Below are positions 24,931-32,548 of a stretch of DNA of 32,548 nucleotides, in pieces. The notes beneath the pieces are model-generated. The model made no database searches. It was not told the origin of the DNA and was given only the letters and a program-made list of their open reading frames with translations. The stretch spans positions 1 through 32,548 of the forward strand of contig JAJRSX010000122.1 in NCBI GenBank assembly GCA_024278555.1. The letters are read 5' to 3'. Made by a program: the position numbers and the translations under genes. The stretch comes from a bacterium (lineage in GTDB: Bacteria > CG2-30-53-67 > CG2-30-70-394). How positions within the stretch are numbered: the stretch's first letter is position 1; every line of letters begins with the position of its first letter.

Positions 24931-25596
24931 ATGCAGAGACGACGCTCCACCCTTTGGTACCTCCTGCCCATGGTGGCGCTCCTGATCCTCCCGCTGGCGG
25001 GGTGCGACGACGGGGACGACGGCGCCGTGGGGCCGCCGGGGCCGGAAGGGGCCGCGGGATCGACGGGCCCCGCAGGGCCGGCGGGGCCGGCGGGCCCCAC
25101 CGGGCCGGCGGGGCCGGCCGGCAGCGGCGCCGCCACCCTGAGCGACCTGGATCAGCTCCTGGTCACCACCCTCTCCACGGAGAACGTCGTCGACCTCCAC
25201 GACGAAACCTCCGCCGACTACGACGCCGACTGCGTGAGCTGCCACGGCGACAAGAGCGGTGAGGTGGCCCTCGACGGGACCACCCCCATGGCCCACGCGA
25301 TGATGATGCCGCAGACCCCGGGGGCGGACACCAACGCCAGGTGCGCCTACTGCCACGCCAAGGTCCGCCTCCAGTACCGCAACCCGACGCAGAACTTCCA
25401 CATGGACGTCTACGCCGAGTATGCGGACCCGCGGCCGGCGCTCACCGCCGGGGTCCAGCACGAGACCGCGCGCCAGGACATCAACGCCAGCGCGGCGGGG
25501 ACGGCGATCCGCAAGCCGTACGAGTCGTCCAGCGCGTGCAACACCTGTCACGGCCCCACCCCGGTGGGCACGGCGGTGTCGTTCTACCAGAAGTAG
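24931..25596 (+). CDS. Triheme c-type cytochrome lipoprotein with collagen-like stalk
   Basis: A 221-residue exported protein; the start is ATG 24931 behind GAGGAG, not the long track ORF from 24352. The signal ends in the lipobox LPLAGC, so it is lipid-anchored at Cys24; Asp at +2 would favour the inner membrane by the E. coli Lol rule. Next comes a collagen-like run of about 11 Gly-X-Y triplets (GPPGPEGAAGSTGPAGPAGP), then a domain with three CxxCH sites (CVSCH, CAYCH, CNTCH). The stalk may trimerise or space the heme domain from the membrane. First gene after the sigma-54 promoter and 45 bp before the Mo enzyme, it is the likely electron donor (inference). I do not recognise a named family. 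Confidence 0.87.
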   Translation: MQRRRSTLWYLLPMVALLILPLAGCDDGDDGAVGPPGPEGAAGSTGPAGPAGPAGPTGPAGPAGSGAATLSDLDQLLVTTLSTENVVDLHDETSADYDADCVSCHGDKSGEVALDGTTPMAHAMMMPQTPGADTNARCAYCHAKVRLQYRNPTQNFHMDVYAEYADPRPALTAGVQHETARQDINASAAGTAIRKPYESSSACNTCHGPTPVGTAVSFYQK

Positions 25597-25641
25597 CCAT
25601 CTCCCCCCTTCCGAATCCCTAGCAAGCGGAGGCTTGAACCC

Positions 25642-28600
25642 ATGGCAAGCAAGACAAGCAACGAGCGGCCGAAGAGCTGGCTTGACCCCTCCCTCAGCCG
25701 CAGAGCCTTTCTTAAGTCGAGCAGCGCGTTGGCGGCGGTGGCGGCGGCCGGCACCCTCTTCAAGGCGCGGCCGGCAGAGGCGGTGACCACCGGTGGCCTG
25801 CCCCCCGACCCGATCGAGCAGGACGCCGACATCGTCTACACCGCCTGCCTCCAGTGTCACGGCGGCTGCGGTATCCGGGCGAAGGTGAAGGACGGCGTCC
25901 TGGTGAAGATCGACGGCAACCCGTACCACCCGAACGCCGCCGAGGTGGACCACCGCCTCCCCTACACCACCAGCCGCGCCGACTCCATCCAGACCCTCGG
26001 CTCGGTCTGCCTCAAGGGGCAGGCGGGGGTGCAGACGATCAACAACCCGTACCGCCTGCTTCACCCGCTGAAGCGCGCCGCGGGTCGCGGGGACGGGAAG
26101 TGGGAGGTGATCAGCCTCAACGCCGCCCTCGACGAGGTGGCGCGGGCGATCGCCCCCTACTTCCAGAAGACGGTGGCCGACACCTCCCTCACCCCGGCCC
26201 AGGCGGCCGCGGCGGCGGACGCGGCGAACTACATCGACACCGACTTCCCGGAGCTCGGTGGCAAGGCGAACCAGGTGGTCTTCTCGCCGGGGCGCTTCGA
26301 GCACGGTCAGAAGGAGTTCACCGACCGCCTCTTCAAGCACGGCTTCGGGACGGTGAACTACCGCCACGACCACACCTCCATCTGCGAGACCTCGCACCAC
26401 GTGGCCCACGCCCTGATGTACAACGGCAAGGACCACCTGAAGCCGGACATCGTCAACGCGGAGTTTTGCATCGCCTGGGGCGCGAACCCCCTGGAGGCGG
26501 ACTTCCCGATGCAGGCGATCTCGCGGAAGTTCATGAAGTTCCGCAAGAACGGTGGCGAGCTGGTGGTGATCGATCCCCGCTTCTCCAACTCGGCGGCGGT
26601 CGCCGACCAGTGGCTGCCGGTCCAGCCGGGCCAAGATGCCGCCCTGGCCATGGGGATGATCCAGTCGATCATCGCCAACGCCCGGTACGACGCCGCCTAT
26701 CTCCGTCGGCCGCATGCCGGGGCCGCGAATCCGAACAGCGAGACCACCTTCTCCGACGCCACCTACATCGTCGACACCACCGCCAACAACGGTTCCGGCG
26801 GCCTCCTCCTGAGCGGCGGCGGCAAACAGCAGGTGGTGAACAGCGGCGGCACGGTCGTGGATTTCGACACGGTGGACACGGCCCAGCTCGATCCCTCGAC
26901 CCTCCCGACCGGCCAGATGACCGTCTTCCAGCTCCTCAAGCAGGAGGCGAACAAGAAGACGATCGCGGAGTGGGCGCACATCGCCGACCCCTCGGACACG
27001 GTGATCACCGCGGCGACGATCACCGACCTCGCCAGCCGGTTCACCTCCCACGGCAAGAGGGCGACGATCGAGATCTACCGCGGCGTGGTGCAGCACACCA
27101 ACGGCACCTACACCGCCATGGCGATCCTCGCCCTGAACAACCTGATCGGCAACATCGACTGGAAGGGCGGCATGGCCACCGGCGGCGGCCACTGGCACGA
27201 GGTGGACAAGAAGGCCGCCGGGATGATCAACCTCAAGTCGGACGTGGGGGCCGGGAAGCAGTCGCCCAACGGCATCCCCATCACCCGGGTGGGCAAGGAG
27301 TACGAGAGCGACGCTCCCAACCTCTTCGCCGCCGACGGCTATCCGGCGAAGCGCCCCTGGTTCCCCTTCGCCGGGTTCGGCAACTACCAGGAGATCATCC
27401 CCTCCATCGGCGACGCCTACCCGTACGCCTGCAAGGCGCTACTCACCTACTGGAACAACATGCCGTACTCGGCACCGGCGATCCGTGACGTGGTGATGGA
27501 GATCCTCAAGGACGAGAGCCGGGTGCCGTTCCACGTAAACTTCGACTACGAGATGGGAGAGAACGCCTCCCTCGCCGATGTTGTCATCCCCGACGGCTGC
27601 TACCTGGAGCGCTTCTCCACCCCACACGTGGCACCGTCGATCCTCACCAAGGCGAGCGGCTTCCGCCAGCCGGTGGTGGGCACCTACGACCAGACGAAGA
27701 AGGCGTGGGAGTTCCCCTACAGCCACCCCCTGTCCGGTGACATCCAGATGATCGAGGACCTGATGATCGCCCTCGCCCACAAGGTGGAGGGGATCACCGG
27801 CCAGACGTGGCCCGGCTTCGGCGCCGCCCCCTTCTCCGGGAGCGACCCCGACACCAGTGGCAAGACGCTCTACAACGCCGGCGACTACTACGACCTGATC
27901 CTCAACAACTGGATGATCGAGAGCGGCAAGCCGGCCTCCATCCAGGAGATCCGCGACAAGGGCGGCGTCTTCGAGGACGACAGCGGCGCCTACGACGCCG
28001 ACGGCCTCCACGTCGCCCACCGGTACGGCGGCCAGGTCCACTTCTTCATCGACTACAAGCCCCACGCCCACGCCTACGGCGGCGCCACCCTGGTGGAGAC
28101 GCGCGACTCCCTGAGCGGCGCCAACCACACCGGGCTGCCCACCTACGTCGACCCGGAGCAGGACATCGCCGGGAGCTCCTATGCCGGTGAGGGGAGCGGC
28201 ACCAACGTCTTCAAGCTCCTCACCTTCAAGCCGGTGATGCACGCCCAGGGCAGGACTGTCATCGACCCGTGGCTGGTGGACCTGATGCCCGACCCCATGG
28301 TCCAGATGAACACCGCGGACGCGGCCGCTCTCGGCCTGAAGAGCGGCGACAAGGTGAAGATCACCTCCACCCACACCGGGCCGTACTCGCGCACCATGGG
28401 CGACGCCGACGACCCCTTCCTCGCCAACCGGGCGCACCTGCAGGTGACCGATGGGATCCGGCCGGGGTGTATCTCCATCCCCCACAGCTACGGCCACTGG
28501 CAGATGAGCTCCCAGTCGCGCCAGGTCATCCTGGCCAGCGGCGTGACCCAGACCGTCGAGGGGGATGCGAGCCGCGCCGCCGGAGTCTCCTCGTCACCGG

Positions 28601-28710
28601 TCACCCGTCTCGACACCTCCGTGGGCATCACCTACCCGGCCGCGCCCCAGGACCCGGTGGGCGGCAGCGTCGCCTTCTACGACTCCTTCGTCACCGTCGA
28701 GAGGCTCTGA
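25642..28710 (+). CDS. TtrA-family molybdopterin oxidoreductase, catalytic subunit
   Basis: A 1022-residue periplasmic Mo enzyme of the DMSO-reductase superfamily, with Tat signal SRRAFLKSS (residues 19-27). The FS0 [4Fe-4S] ligands are C69, C72, C76 and C123 (ACLQCHGGCGIRAKV...SVCLKG). The Mo ligand is probably C248 (HDHTSICETSHH). Length and segments such as GNPYHP, RLLHPLKR, GKWEVIS, ALAMGMIQ, FTSHGKRA and LNNLIGN resemble tetrathionate reductase TtrA more than ArrA/ArxA or PhsA, which are shorter. The C-terminal ~150 residues are the dinucleotide-binding domain. Substrate is unknown: tetrathionate, another sulfur compound, or selenium/arsenic oxyanions. GGAGG precedes ATG. CLQCH is a cluster motif, not a heme site. 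Confidence 0.92.
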   Translation: MASKTSNERPKSWLDPSLSRRAFLKSSSALAAVAAAGTLFKARPAEAVTTGGLPPDPIEQDADIVYTACLQCHGGCGIRAKVKDGVLVKIDGNPYHPNAAEVDHRLPYTTSRADSIQTLGSVCLKGQAGVQTINNPYRLLHPLKRAAGRGDGKWEVISLNAALDEVARAIAPYFQKTVADTSLTPAQAAAAADAANYIDTDFPELGGKANQVVFSPGRFEHGQKEFTDRLFKHGFGTVNYRHDHTSICETSHHVAHALMYNGKDHLKPDIVNAEFCIAWGANPLEADFPMQAISRKFMKFRKNGGELVVIDPRFSNSAAVADQWLPVQPGQDAALAMGMIQSIIANARYDAAYLRRPHAGAANPNSETTFSDATYIVDTTANNGSGGLLLSGGGKQQVVNSGGTVVDFDTVDTAQLDPSTLPTGQMTVFQLLKQEANKKTIAEWAHIADPSDTVITAATITDLASRFTSHGKRATIEIYRGVVQHTNGTYTAMAILALNNLIGNIDWKGGMATGGGHWHEVDKKAAGMINLKSDVGAGKQSPNGIPITRVGKEYESDAPNLFAADGYPAKRPWFPFAGFGNYQEIIPSIGDAYPYACKALLTYWNNMPYSAPAIRDVVMEILKDESRVPFHVNFDYEMGENASLADVVIPDGCYLERFSTPHVAPSILTKASGFRQPVVGTYDQTKKAWEFPYSHPLSGDIQMIEDLMIALAHKVEGITGQTWPGFGAAPFSGSDPDTSGKTLYNAGDYYDLILNNWMIESGKPASIQEIRDKGGVFEDDSGAYDADGLHVAHRYGGQVHFFIDYKPHAHAYGGATLVETRDSLSGANHTGLPTYVDPEQDIAGSSYAGEGSGTNVFKLLTFKPVMHAQGRTVIDPWLVDLMPDPMVQMNTADAAALGLKSGDKVKITSTHTGPYSRTMGDADDPFLANRAHLQVTDGIRPGCISIPHSYGHWQMSSQSRQVILASGVTQTVEGDASRAAGVSSSPVTRLDTSVGITYPAAPQDPVGGSVAFYDSFVTVERL

Positions 28711-28760
28711 TCGCGGCCTGACGGCAACCCCGCCTCACGAACCATCAAGGAGAAATGACC

Positions 28761-29336
28761 ATGGCACAGATCGGTTGGGCCATCGATTTGGAGCGCTGCA
28801 CCGGGTGTCAGACGTGCACGATCGCCTGCAAGTCGGAGAACAACACCCCCATGGGGACCAACTACCGCGACGTCGCCTTCGTCGACAGCGGCGGCTACCC
28901 CCTGCTTCAACGCCTCTTCGTCACCATGTCTTGCAACCACTGCGAAAACCCGGCGTGTCTCGCCTCGTGTCCGGTGGACGCGATCACCAAGGAGTCGACC
29001 TACGGCATCGTCCTCATCGATCAGGACAAGTGCATCGGTTGCAAGTACTGCGTCTTCGCCTGCCCGTACGGCGCGCCGCGTTACAACGGGTCGACCCAGA
29101 AGGTGGAGAAGTGCACCTTCTGCATCCACCGGATCGAGCAGGGGCTCTTCCCGGCGTGTGAGACCTCGTGCATCGGCCGGGCGATCCGCCACGTCGTCTC
29201 CTTCGACACCGCCGCGGACTCGGGCAGGGACGCCCCCACCGGCTTCGCCGACGCGGGCCTCACCCACCCCTCCACCCGCTTCCTCCACGACGGGAGCGAG
29301 GCGGTGCAGCCGGGGGACCCGGTGGCCGCGACCTGA
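28761..29336 (+). CDS. Four-cluster ferredoxin subunit (TtrB/PsrB/DmsB family)
   Basis: A 191-residue electron-transfer partner of the Mo subunit. Four [4Fe-4S] sites: CTGCQTCTIAC, CNHCENPACLASC, CIGCKYCVFAC and CTFCIHR...CETSC. It has no signal peptide, so it is presumably exported as a complex with the Tat-bearing catalytic subunit. ATG 28761 is preferred to 28755 because AAGGAG then lies 8 bases away. The next gene is not the NrfD-like anchor expected in Ttr/Psr operons. Confidence 0.95.
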   Translation: MAQIGWAIDLERCTGCQTCTIACKSENNTPMGTNYRDVAFVDSGGYPLLQRLFVTMSCNHCENPACLASCPVDAITKESTYGIVLIDQDKCIGCKYCVFACPYGAPRYNGSTQKVEKCTFCIHRIEQGLFPACETSCIGRAIRHVVSFDTAADSGRDAPTGFADAGLTHPSTRFLHDGSEAVQPGDPVAAT

Positions 29337-29397
29337 GGGTCGCCCCGCACCGCCCCGGCGCCGGTATTCGCCATGACCCTTCGCAAGGAGCCTGTCC

Positions 29398-30132
29398 ATG
29401 AGTGGCACGACCGTCATAGTAGAGAGGGAGCCGGTGGGAGAGCCGATGCGTGAGGTCGCCCCTGCGCGGGCGGCGTGCTACGGGTGGCTCGCTGCCCTCT
29501 TCAAGGGGCCGCCGCCACCGGCGCTCCTGGAATGGGTGGTGAATCCGGACTTCCGGGTGGTCGCCTTCGAGGTGGCCGGCGCGGAGCTCTCCGCCGAGCT
29601 CGTCGCCGCCGCCTCCGAGGCCGACCTCGACGAGCTGCGCTGGGACTACAACAACCTCTTCCTCGTCCCCGCCGGCCAGTACCTCACCCCGTACGAGTCG
29701 GTCTACCGCGGCCGCCACCGCGATGCGCGGGGCAAGGCGCGCCTCGGCGGCCTCAACGGCCCGGAGACGGCGGAGGTGGCCCGCTTCTATCGCGCCTGGG
29801 AGGTGGAGGTGGACCAAGATCGCCGCCTCCTCCCCGACTTCGCCGGCGTCGAGCTCGACTTTCTCCGCCTGCTGGCCGCGCGCGAGGTGAAGGCGTGGGA
29901 GGCGGGTGACGCCGCTGGGGCGCGTCGCCTCGTCGACGCGCAGCGGACCTTCCTCCTCGACCATGCCGGCCGCTGGCTCCCGGAGCTGTGCGGCAAGATG
30001 GCGGCGCTCGCCGGCCAGCCCCTCTATGCGGCGGTGGCCCGTTTTGCCCGCAGCTTCCTGGCCCTGGAGGAGGCGACCTTCCGCGACCTCCCGCCCCTGG
30101 CGGGGGGCGGGAGCCCCGATCCCGCAGGGTGA
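29398..30132 (+). CDS. TorD/DmsD-family Mo-enzyme assembly chaperone
   Basis: A 244-residue cytoplasmic all-helical chaperone expected to bind the Tat signal of the catalytic subunit and aid cofactor insertion. Family blocks: ARAACYGWLAALFKGPP at the N-terminus, LRWDYNNLFLVPAGQYLTPYESVYRG (the core TorD motif) and ELDFLRLLAAREVKAWE. Length is normal. AAGGAG lies 8 bases upstream of ATG. It follows the ferredoxin gene by 61 bp in the same operon. Confidence 0.92.
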   Translation: MSGTTVIVEREPVGEPMREVAPARAACYGWLAALFKGPPPPALLEWVVNPDFRVVAFEVAGAELSAELVAAASEADLDELRWDYNNLFLVPAGQYLTPYESVYRGRHRDARGKARLGGLNGPETAEVARFYRAWEVEVDQDRRLLPDFAGVELDFLRLLAAREVKAWEAGDAAGARRLVDAQRTFLLDHAGRWLPELCGKMAALAGQPLYAAVARFARSFLALEEATFRDLPPLAGGGSPDPAG

Positions 30133-30206
30133 CCGCCATGGTCGCCCCCCTCGACCGCCTGCGGCGCCCGTGGTGCGCCGGGCCGAGACGAGACGAGAGC
30201 CCATCC

Positions 30207-30584
30207 ATGCCCTCCGTCCTCATCGTCGACGACGAGGAGCTCACCTGCTGGGCCCTCGGCAAGAGCCTCCAGGCCGCGGGGTGGCGGGTCCGGTGTGCCC
30301 ACTCGGCGGAGGAGGGGTGGACGCGTCTCGTCGAGGCGGCGGCGGACGTGGTCGTCTCCGATGTGGGGCTCCCCGGGGAGGATGGGATCGCCTTCATCTC
30401 CCGGGTGCGTGGCCGGTGGCCGGCGACACGCTGCTTTGTGATCACCGCCGCGTGGTCGGCCTCGGTGGGGGCCCGCGCCGAGGCCGCAGGCGCCGTGGCC
30501 GCGCTCGCCAAGCCCCTCGATCTTGAAGCCTTCAAGCGGACCGTCGCGGCGGTGGCGGCGAAGTCATCGGGGGCACCGCCGTGA
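30207..30584 (+). CDS. Receiver-only response regulator
   Basis: A 125-residue single receiver domain: SVLIVDDEELTCW (acidic pocket), phospho-acceptor Asp in VVVSDVGLPGEDG, Thr in FVITAAW and Lys in ALAKPLD. There is no output domain. I start it at ATG 30207, as the track's upstream 73 residues overlap the chaperone gene and look non-coding; ATG 30138 is an alternative. It overlaps the next gene in a GTGA. It may compete for phosphate from the kinase upstream or relay to the Fe-S protein (inference). Confidence 0.85.
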   Translation: MPSVLIVDDEELTCWALGKSLQAAGWRVRCAHSAEEGWTRLVEAAADVVVSDVGLPGEDGIAFISRVRGRWPATRCFVITAAWSASVGARAEAAGAVAALAKPLDLEAFKRTVAAVAAKSSGAPP

Positions 30585-31795
30585 GCCTGGCGACGCGGTG
30601 GGTGAGCTCCCTGCGCGCCGAGCGTGGCTGCGGCCCGGTGCCGGTGGTCGCGCCCCGGCGGTGTCTCCGCCGCCACCCCTCATCCACCCGGTGCGTCCGG
30701 TGTGGCGGGGTCTGCCCGGTCTCGGCGGTGGCGTTCTCGGCAACCGGCGTCTCCCTCGGGGAGGGGTGCATCGGCTGTGAGGCGTGCGTCGTGGCGTGCC
30801 CCACGGACGCCCTGACGGTGCCGCCGGAGGTCGTCGGCCAGCGCCGCGAGCGTCTCGACGCGGCCGCGGAGGTGGTGCGTCTTACCTGTGTCCGCCAGCC
30901 GGGGCGCGGGGCGGCGACGGTCACCTTCGGCTGCCTGGCCGGCCTCCCCCTCGCCACCCTCCTCGCCCCCCTGACCCGGCCGCACCGGCGTGTCGAGGTG
31001 GAGCGTGGCGGCTGTGGCGGGTGTGATCTGGCGGCGACGGGCGCCGCCGTCGCCGCCACCCTCGACCGGGCACGGGCGCTGCTGACCGCCTTCGGGATCG
31101 CCCCGGAGCGAATTGTCGAGGTCGACACCTTTCCCCGGGAGGGGCGGGCGCAGGGGGAGGCGGTGGGGCGCCGGGAGCTTCTTCTCCGCCTGCGTGCCGG
31201 TGCCGGTCGGGCGGTGGCCGCCCTGCGGGAGGAGGAGCGGGAGGAGGGGAGGGGGGAGGCGGCGGCGGGCGCGGCCGAGCCGCAGCTCGCCGCCGTCCTC
31301 CGGGAACTCGGGACGCCGCTGGTCGGGGCGACCCTCCCCACCGGCCTCGACGCCGGCGTGGTGCACGTCACCGGCGCCTGCTTCGGCTGCAACGTCTGCG
31401 AGACCCTCTGCCCGACCCGGGCCTTGCGGCGCGATGCCGATGGCGCGGCCATCCGCCTCCTCTTCGCTCCGGCACGGTGTCGCGGCTGTGGCGTCTGCGC
31501 CGAGGCGTGTCTCGCGGACGCCCTCACGGTCACCCCGGCCACCGGCGGGGCGCAGCCTCCTCCCCTCTCCGACGCCTATCTCACCGGCGCGGAGGTCGAG
31601 CTGGCGGTGGTGGCGCCACGCGCCTGCGTTCGGTGCGGTGCCCGCTTCACTGGAACGCCAGGGGAGGTGTGCGACCCCTGCCGCACCACGGGGCCCGGCG
31701 CCGGTCGCCTGCGCGGCCTGCCGTCCACCGGCGTCCCTTTCCTCCCCGGAGGACCGCACTCGACACCTCCTTTCGGAGACGGCAGACTGAATTGA
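30581..31795 (+). CDS. Multi-cluster Fe-S protein of unknown function
   Basis: A 404-residue cytoplasmic-type protein. N-terminal ferredoxin pair: CVRCGGVCP and CIGCEACVVACP. The central region has FGCLAG and ERGGCGGCDL, a Cys-rich patch like those in HdrA/MvhD-type and related electron carriers. A second ferredoxin pair follows (CFGCNVCETLCP, CRGCGVCAEACL), then a C-terminal zinc-ribbon-like CVRCGARF...CDPC. It starts at GTG 30581 overlapping the receiver gene. No named family is recognised. Last gene of the presumed operon, it may link the Mo enzyme or its regulation to the cytoplasmic redox pool. Confidence 0.83.
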   Translation: MSLATRWVSSLRAERGCGPVPVVAPRRCLRRHPSSTRCVRCGGVCPVSAVAFSATGVSLGEGCIGCEACVVACPTDALTVPPEVVGQRRERLDAAAEVVRLTCVRQPGRGAATVTFGCLAGLPLATLLAPLTRPHRRVEVERGGCGGCDLAATGAAVAATLDRARALLTAFGIAPERIVEVDTFPREGRAQGEAVGRRELLLRLRAGAGRAVAALREEEREEGRGEAAAGAAEPQLAAVLRELGTPLVGATLPTGLDAGVVHVTGACFGCNVCETLCPTRALRRDADGAAIRLLFAPARCRGCGVCAEACLADALTVTPATGGAQPPPLSDAYLTGAEVELAVVAPRACVRCGARFTGTPGEVCDPCRTTGPGAGRLRGLPSTGVPFLPGGPHSTPPFGDGRLN

Positions 31796-31852
31796 GTCGC
31801 CGGCGGCTTCGGCGGCTCTTGAGAGAGAGTCGGCTCACGCCGGCACACAACC

Positions 31853-31956
31853 CACTCCGAGCCGAAGCGCCTACCTCTCCGCCTAACGGGGACAGGGCGC
31901 CAGGCCGACAGGGTGGGGCTGGAAACGGCCTCGCCTCCCGTGTTTGGAAAGGAGTG
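31853..31956 (+). ncRNA. Probable Moco riboswitch upstream of moaA
   Basis: The leader contains the blocks I associate with the Moco RNA motif: ACTCCGAGCCGAAGCGCCT, CCTCTCCGCC, GGGCGCCAGGCCGACAGGGT, GGAAACGGCC, CCTCCCGTG and GGAAAGGAG. CACTCC (31853-31858) is the exact complement of GGAGTG (31951-31956), so the closing stem would contain the moaA Shine-Dalgarno. Match is from memory of the motif, not from a covariance search. The 31796-31852 stretch before it holds nothing recognisable. Confidence 0.78.
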
Positions 31957-31960
31957 CACC

Positions 31961-32548
31961 ATGGGCGTTGTCCTGGCCCCCGCGCGGCGGGGGTACACCA
32001 CCGGTGGCGGCCGCCACCTCATCGACCCGCAGGGTCGCCGCCTCCGCTACCTGCGCCTGTCGGTCACCGACCGGTGCAACCTCCGCTGCCGCTACTGCAT
32101 GGGGGCCGACGGCCTCGACTGGGTTCCCCGGGAAGAGGTCCTCACCTGGGAGGAGCTGGAGCGGATCGTGCGCATCGCCGTGGACCTCGGGGTGCGCAAG
32201 GTGCGGATCACCGGCGGCGAGCCCTTCGTCCGCCGCGGCACCGTCGACTTCCTCGCCCGCATCCGGCGACTCCCGGGGCTGGAGCGGCTGTGCGTCACCA
32301 CCAACGGCGTGGGGCTGGCCCCGCGGGTGGCGCGCCTGGGGGCGGCCGGCGTCGACGCGGTGAACCTGTCGCTCGACGCCCTCGACCGCGAACGGTTCTT
32401 GCAGATCAGCCGCCGCGACCGCCTCGCCGACGTCCTCGCCACCCTCGACGCCCTCGTCGCCACGAAGATGCGGGTGAAGGTGAACGCGGTGGTGGTGGCG
32501 GGGATGAACGAGGAGGAGATCGTGCCCCTGGCCGAGCTCGCCCGCACC
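31961..32548 (+). CDS. moaA: GTP 3',8-cyclase MoaA (3' truncated by window edge)
   Basis: Radical SAM enzyme for the first step of molybdenum-cofactor synthesis, converting GTP to 3',8-cyclo-GTP. The first 196 residues are present. The SAM cluster motif is DRCNLRCRYCM (CxxxCxxC), followed by KVRITGGEPFVRRG and CVTTNG; NLSLDAL is also conserved. The start is ATG 31961 behind GGAAAGGAG. The C-terminal second cluster is beyond the window. It supplies cofactor for the Mo enzyme upstream and is probably controlled by the riboswitch. Confidence 0.96.
   Translation, partial: MGVVLAPARRGYTTGGGRHLIDPQGRRLRYLRLSVTDRCNLRCRYCMGADGLDWVPREEVLTWEELERIVRIAVDLGVRKVRITGGEPFVRRGTVDFLARIRRLPGLERLCVTTNGVGLAPRVARLGAAGVDAVNLSLDALDRERFLQISRRDRLADVLATLDALVATKMRVKVNAVVVAGMNEEEIVPLAELART

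Noticed and set aside
24352-25596. 414-aa ORF as the lipoprotein gene
   Set aside because: The first ~190 residues read through REP repeats and promoter sites. The lipoprotein signal and GAGGAG place the start at 24931.
25843-25866. CLQCH in the Mo enzyme as a heme site
   Set aside because: It is part of the CxxCxxxC...C [4Fe-4S] motif of the catalytic subunit and lies in the expected place.
24868-27198. 776-aa minus-strand ORF
   Set aside because: Antisense to the lipoprotein and Mo-enzyme genes; no motif or start signal.
25642-28710. Naming the Mo enzyme arsenite oxidase ArxA or arsenate reductase ArrA
   Set aside because: Length and segment similarity favour the TtrA branch, and no arsenic-resistance genes are in the window; the sensor resemblance alone is not enough.

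Overview
The window is about 32.5 kb of very GC-rich DNA with G or C at nearly every third codon position. It comes from a Gram-negative bacterium: there is an outer-membrane porin, Tat and lipoprotein signals, periplasmic c-type cytochromes and a sigma-54 activator. The metabolism is anaerobic and respiratory: a periplasmic uptake [NiFe] hydrogenase, a Tat-exported molybdenum oxidoreductase and molybdenum-cofactor synthesis. The layout resembles purple sulfur or other chemolithotrophic proteobacteria and Desulfobacterota-like lineages. The sequence alone does not fix the lineage.

Region 1 (1-8.4 kb) is energy metabolism. A lactate/malate dehydrogenase gene is cut by the left edge. A minus-strand operon hynD-hynS-isp1-isp2-hynL-orf154 encodes a hydrogenase whose subunit genes are separated by a cytochrome b-like and an HdrD-like electron-transfer gene. 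Divergent to it lie hypC and hypD, separated by an inverted repeat of the dispersed 'CGCAGAGG' type.

Region 2 (8.4-18.2 kb) is mostly housekeeping: a DUF433/DUF5615 toxin-antitoxin-like pair, surE, truA, a DUF4143 AAA ATPase, an EcfT-like membrane protein, bioD, a TPR/glycosyltransferase-like protein, aat, a tandem-DUF190 protein and an AIM24-family protein. Two of these genes share a conserved 24-nt leader element. A REP/BIME-like cluster follows.

Region 3 (18.4-32.5 kb) is the most interesting part. It holds a porin, then a divergent three-component sensory module: PhnD-like periplasmic binding protein, histidine kinase and sigma-54 response regulator. Next comes a pentaheme cytochrome gene with an in-frame amber codon, then a second REP-like cluster, a 17-bp palindrome and a near-perfect -24/-12 promoter. 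Behind that promoter is an operon: a triheme lipoprotein cytochrome with a collagen-like Gly-X-Y stalk, a 1022-residue TtrA-family molybdopterin oxidoreductase, a four-cluster ferredoxin subunit, a TorD-like chaperone, a receiver-only regulator and a multi-cluster Fe-S protein. No NrfD-type membrane subunit is present, so the lipoprotein cytochrome is the obvious candidate electron donor. moaA follows behind a probable Moco riboswitch.

Working model (inference): the PhnD-like protein senses an extracytoplasmic oxyanion or sulfur/metalloid compound and signals through the kinase. The sigma-54 activator then binds the palindrome and fires the -24/-12 promoter. This produces a periplasmic Mo-dependent respiratory enzyme fed by c-type cytochromes, possibly with electrons from the hydrogenase. 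The substrate (tetrathionate, another sulfur compound, selenate, arsenic) cannot be read from the sequence.
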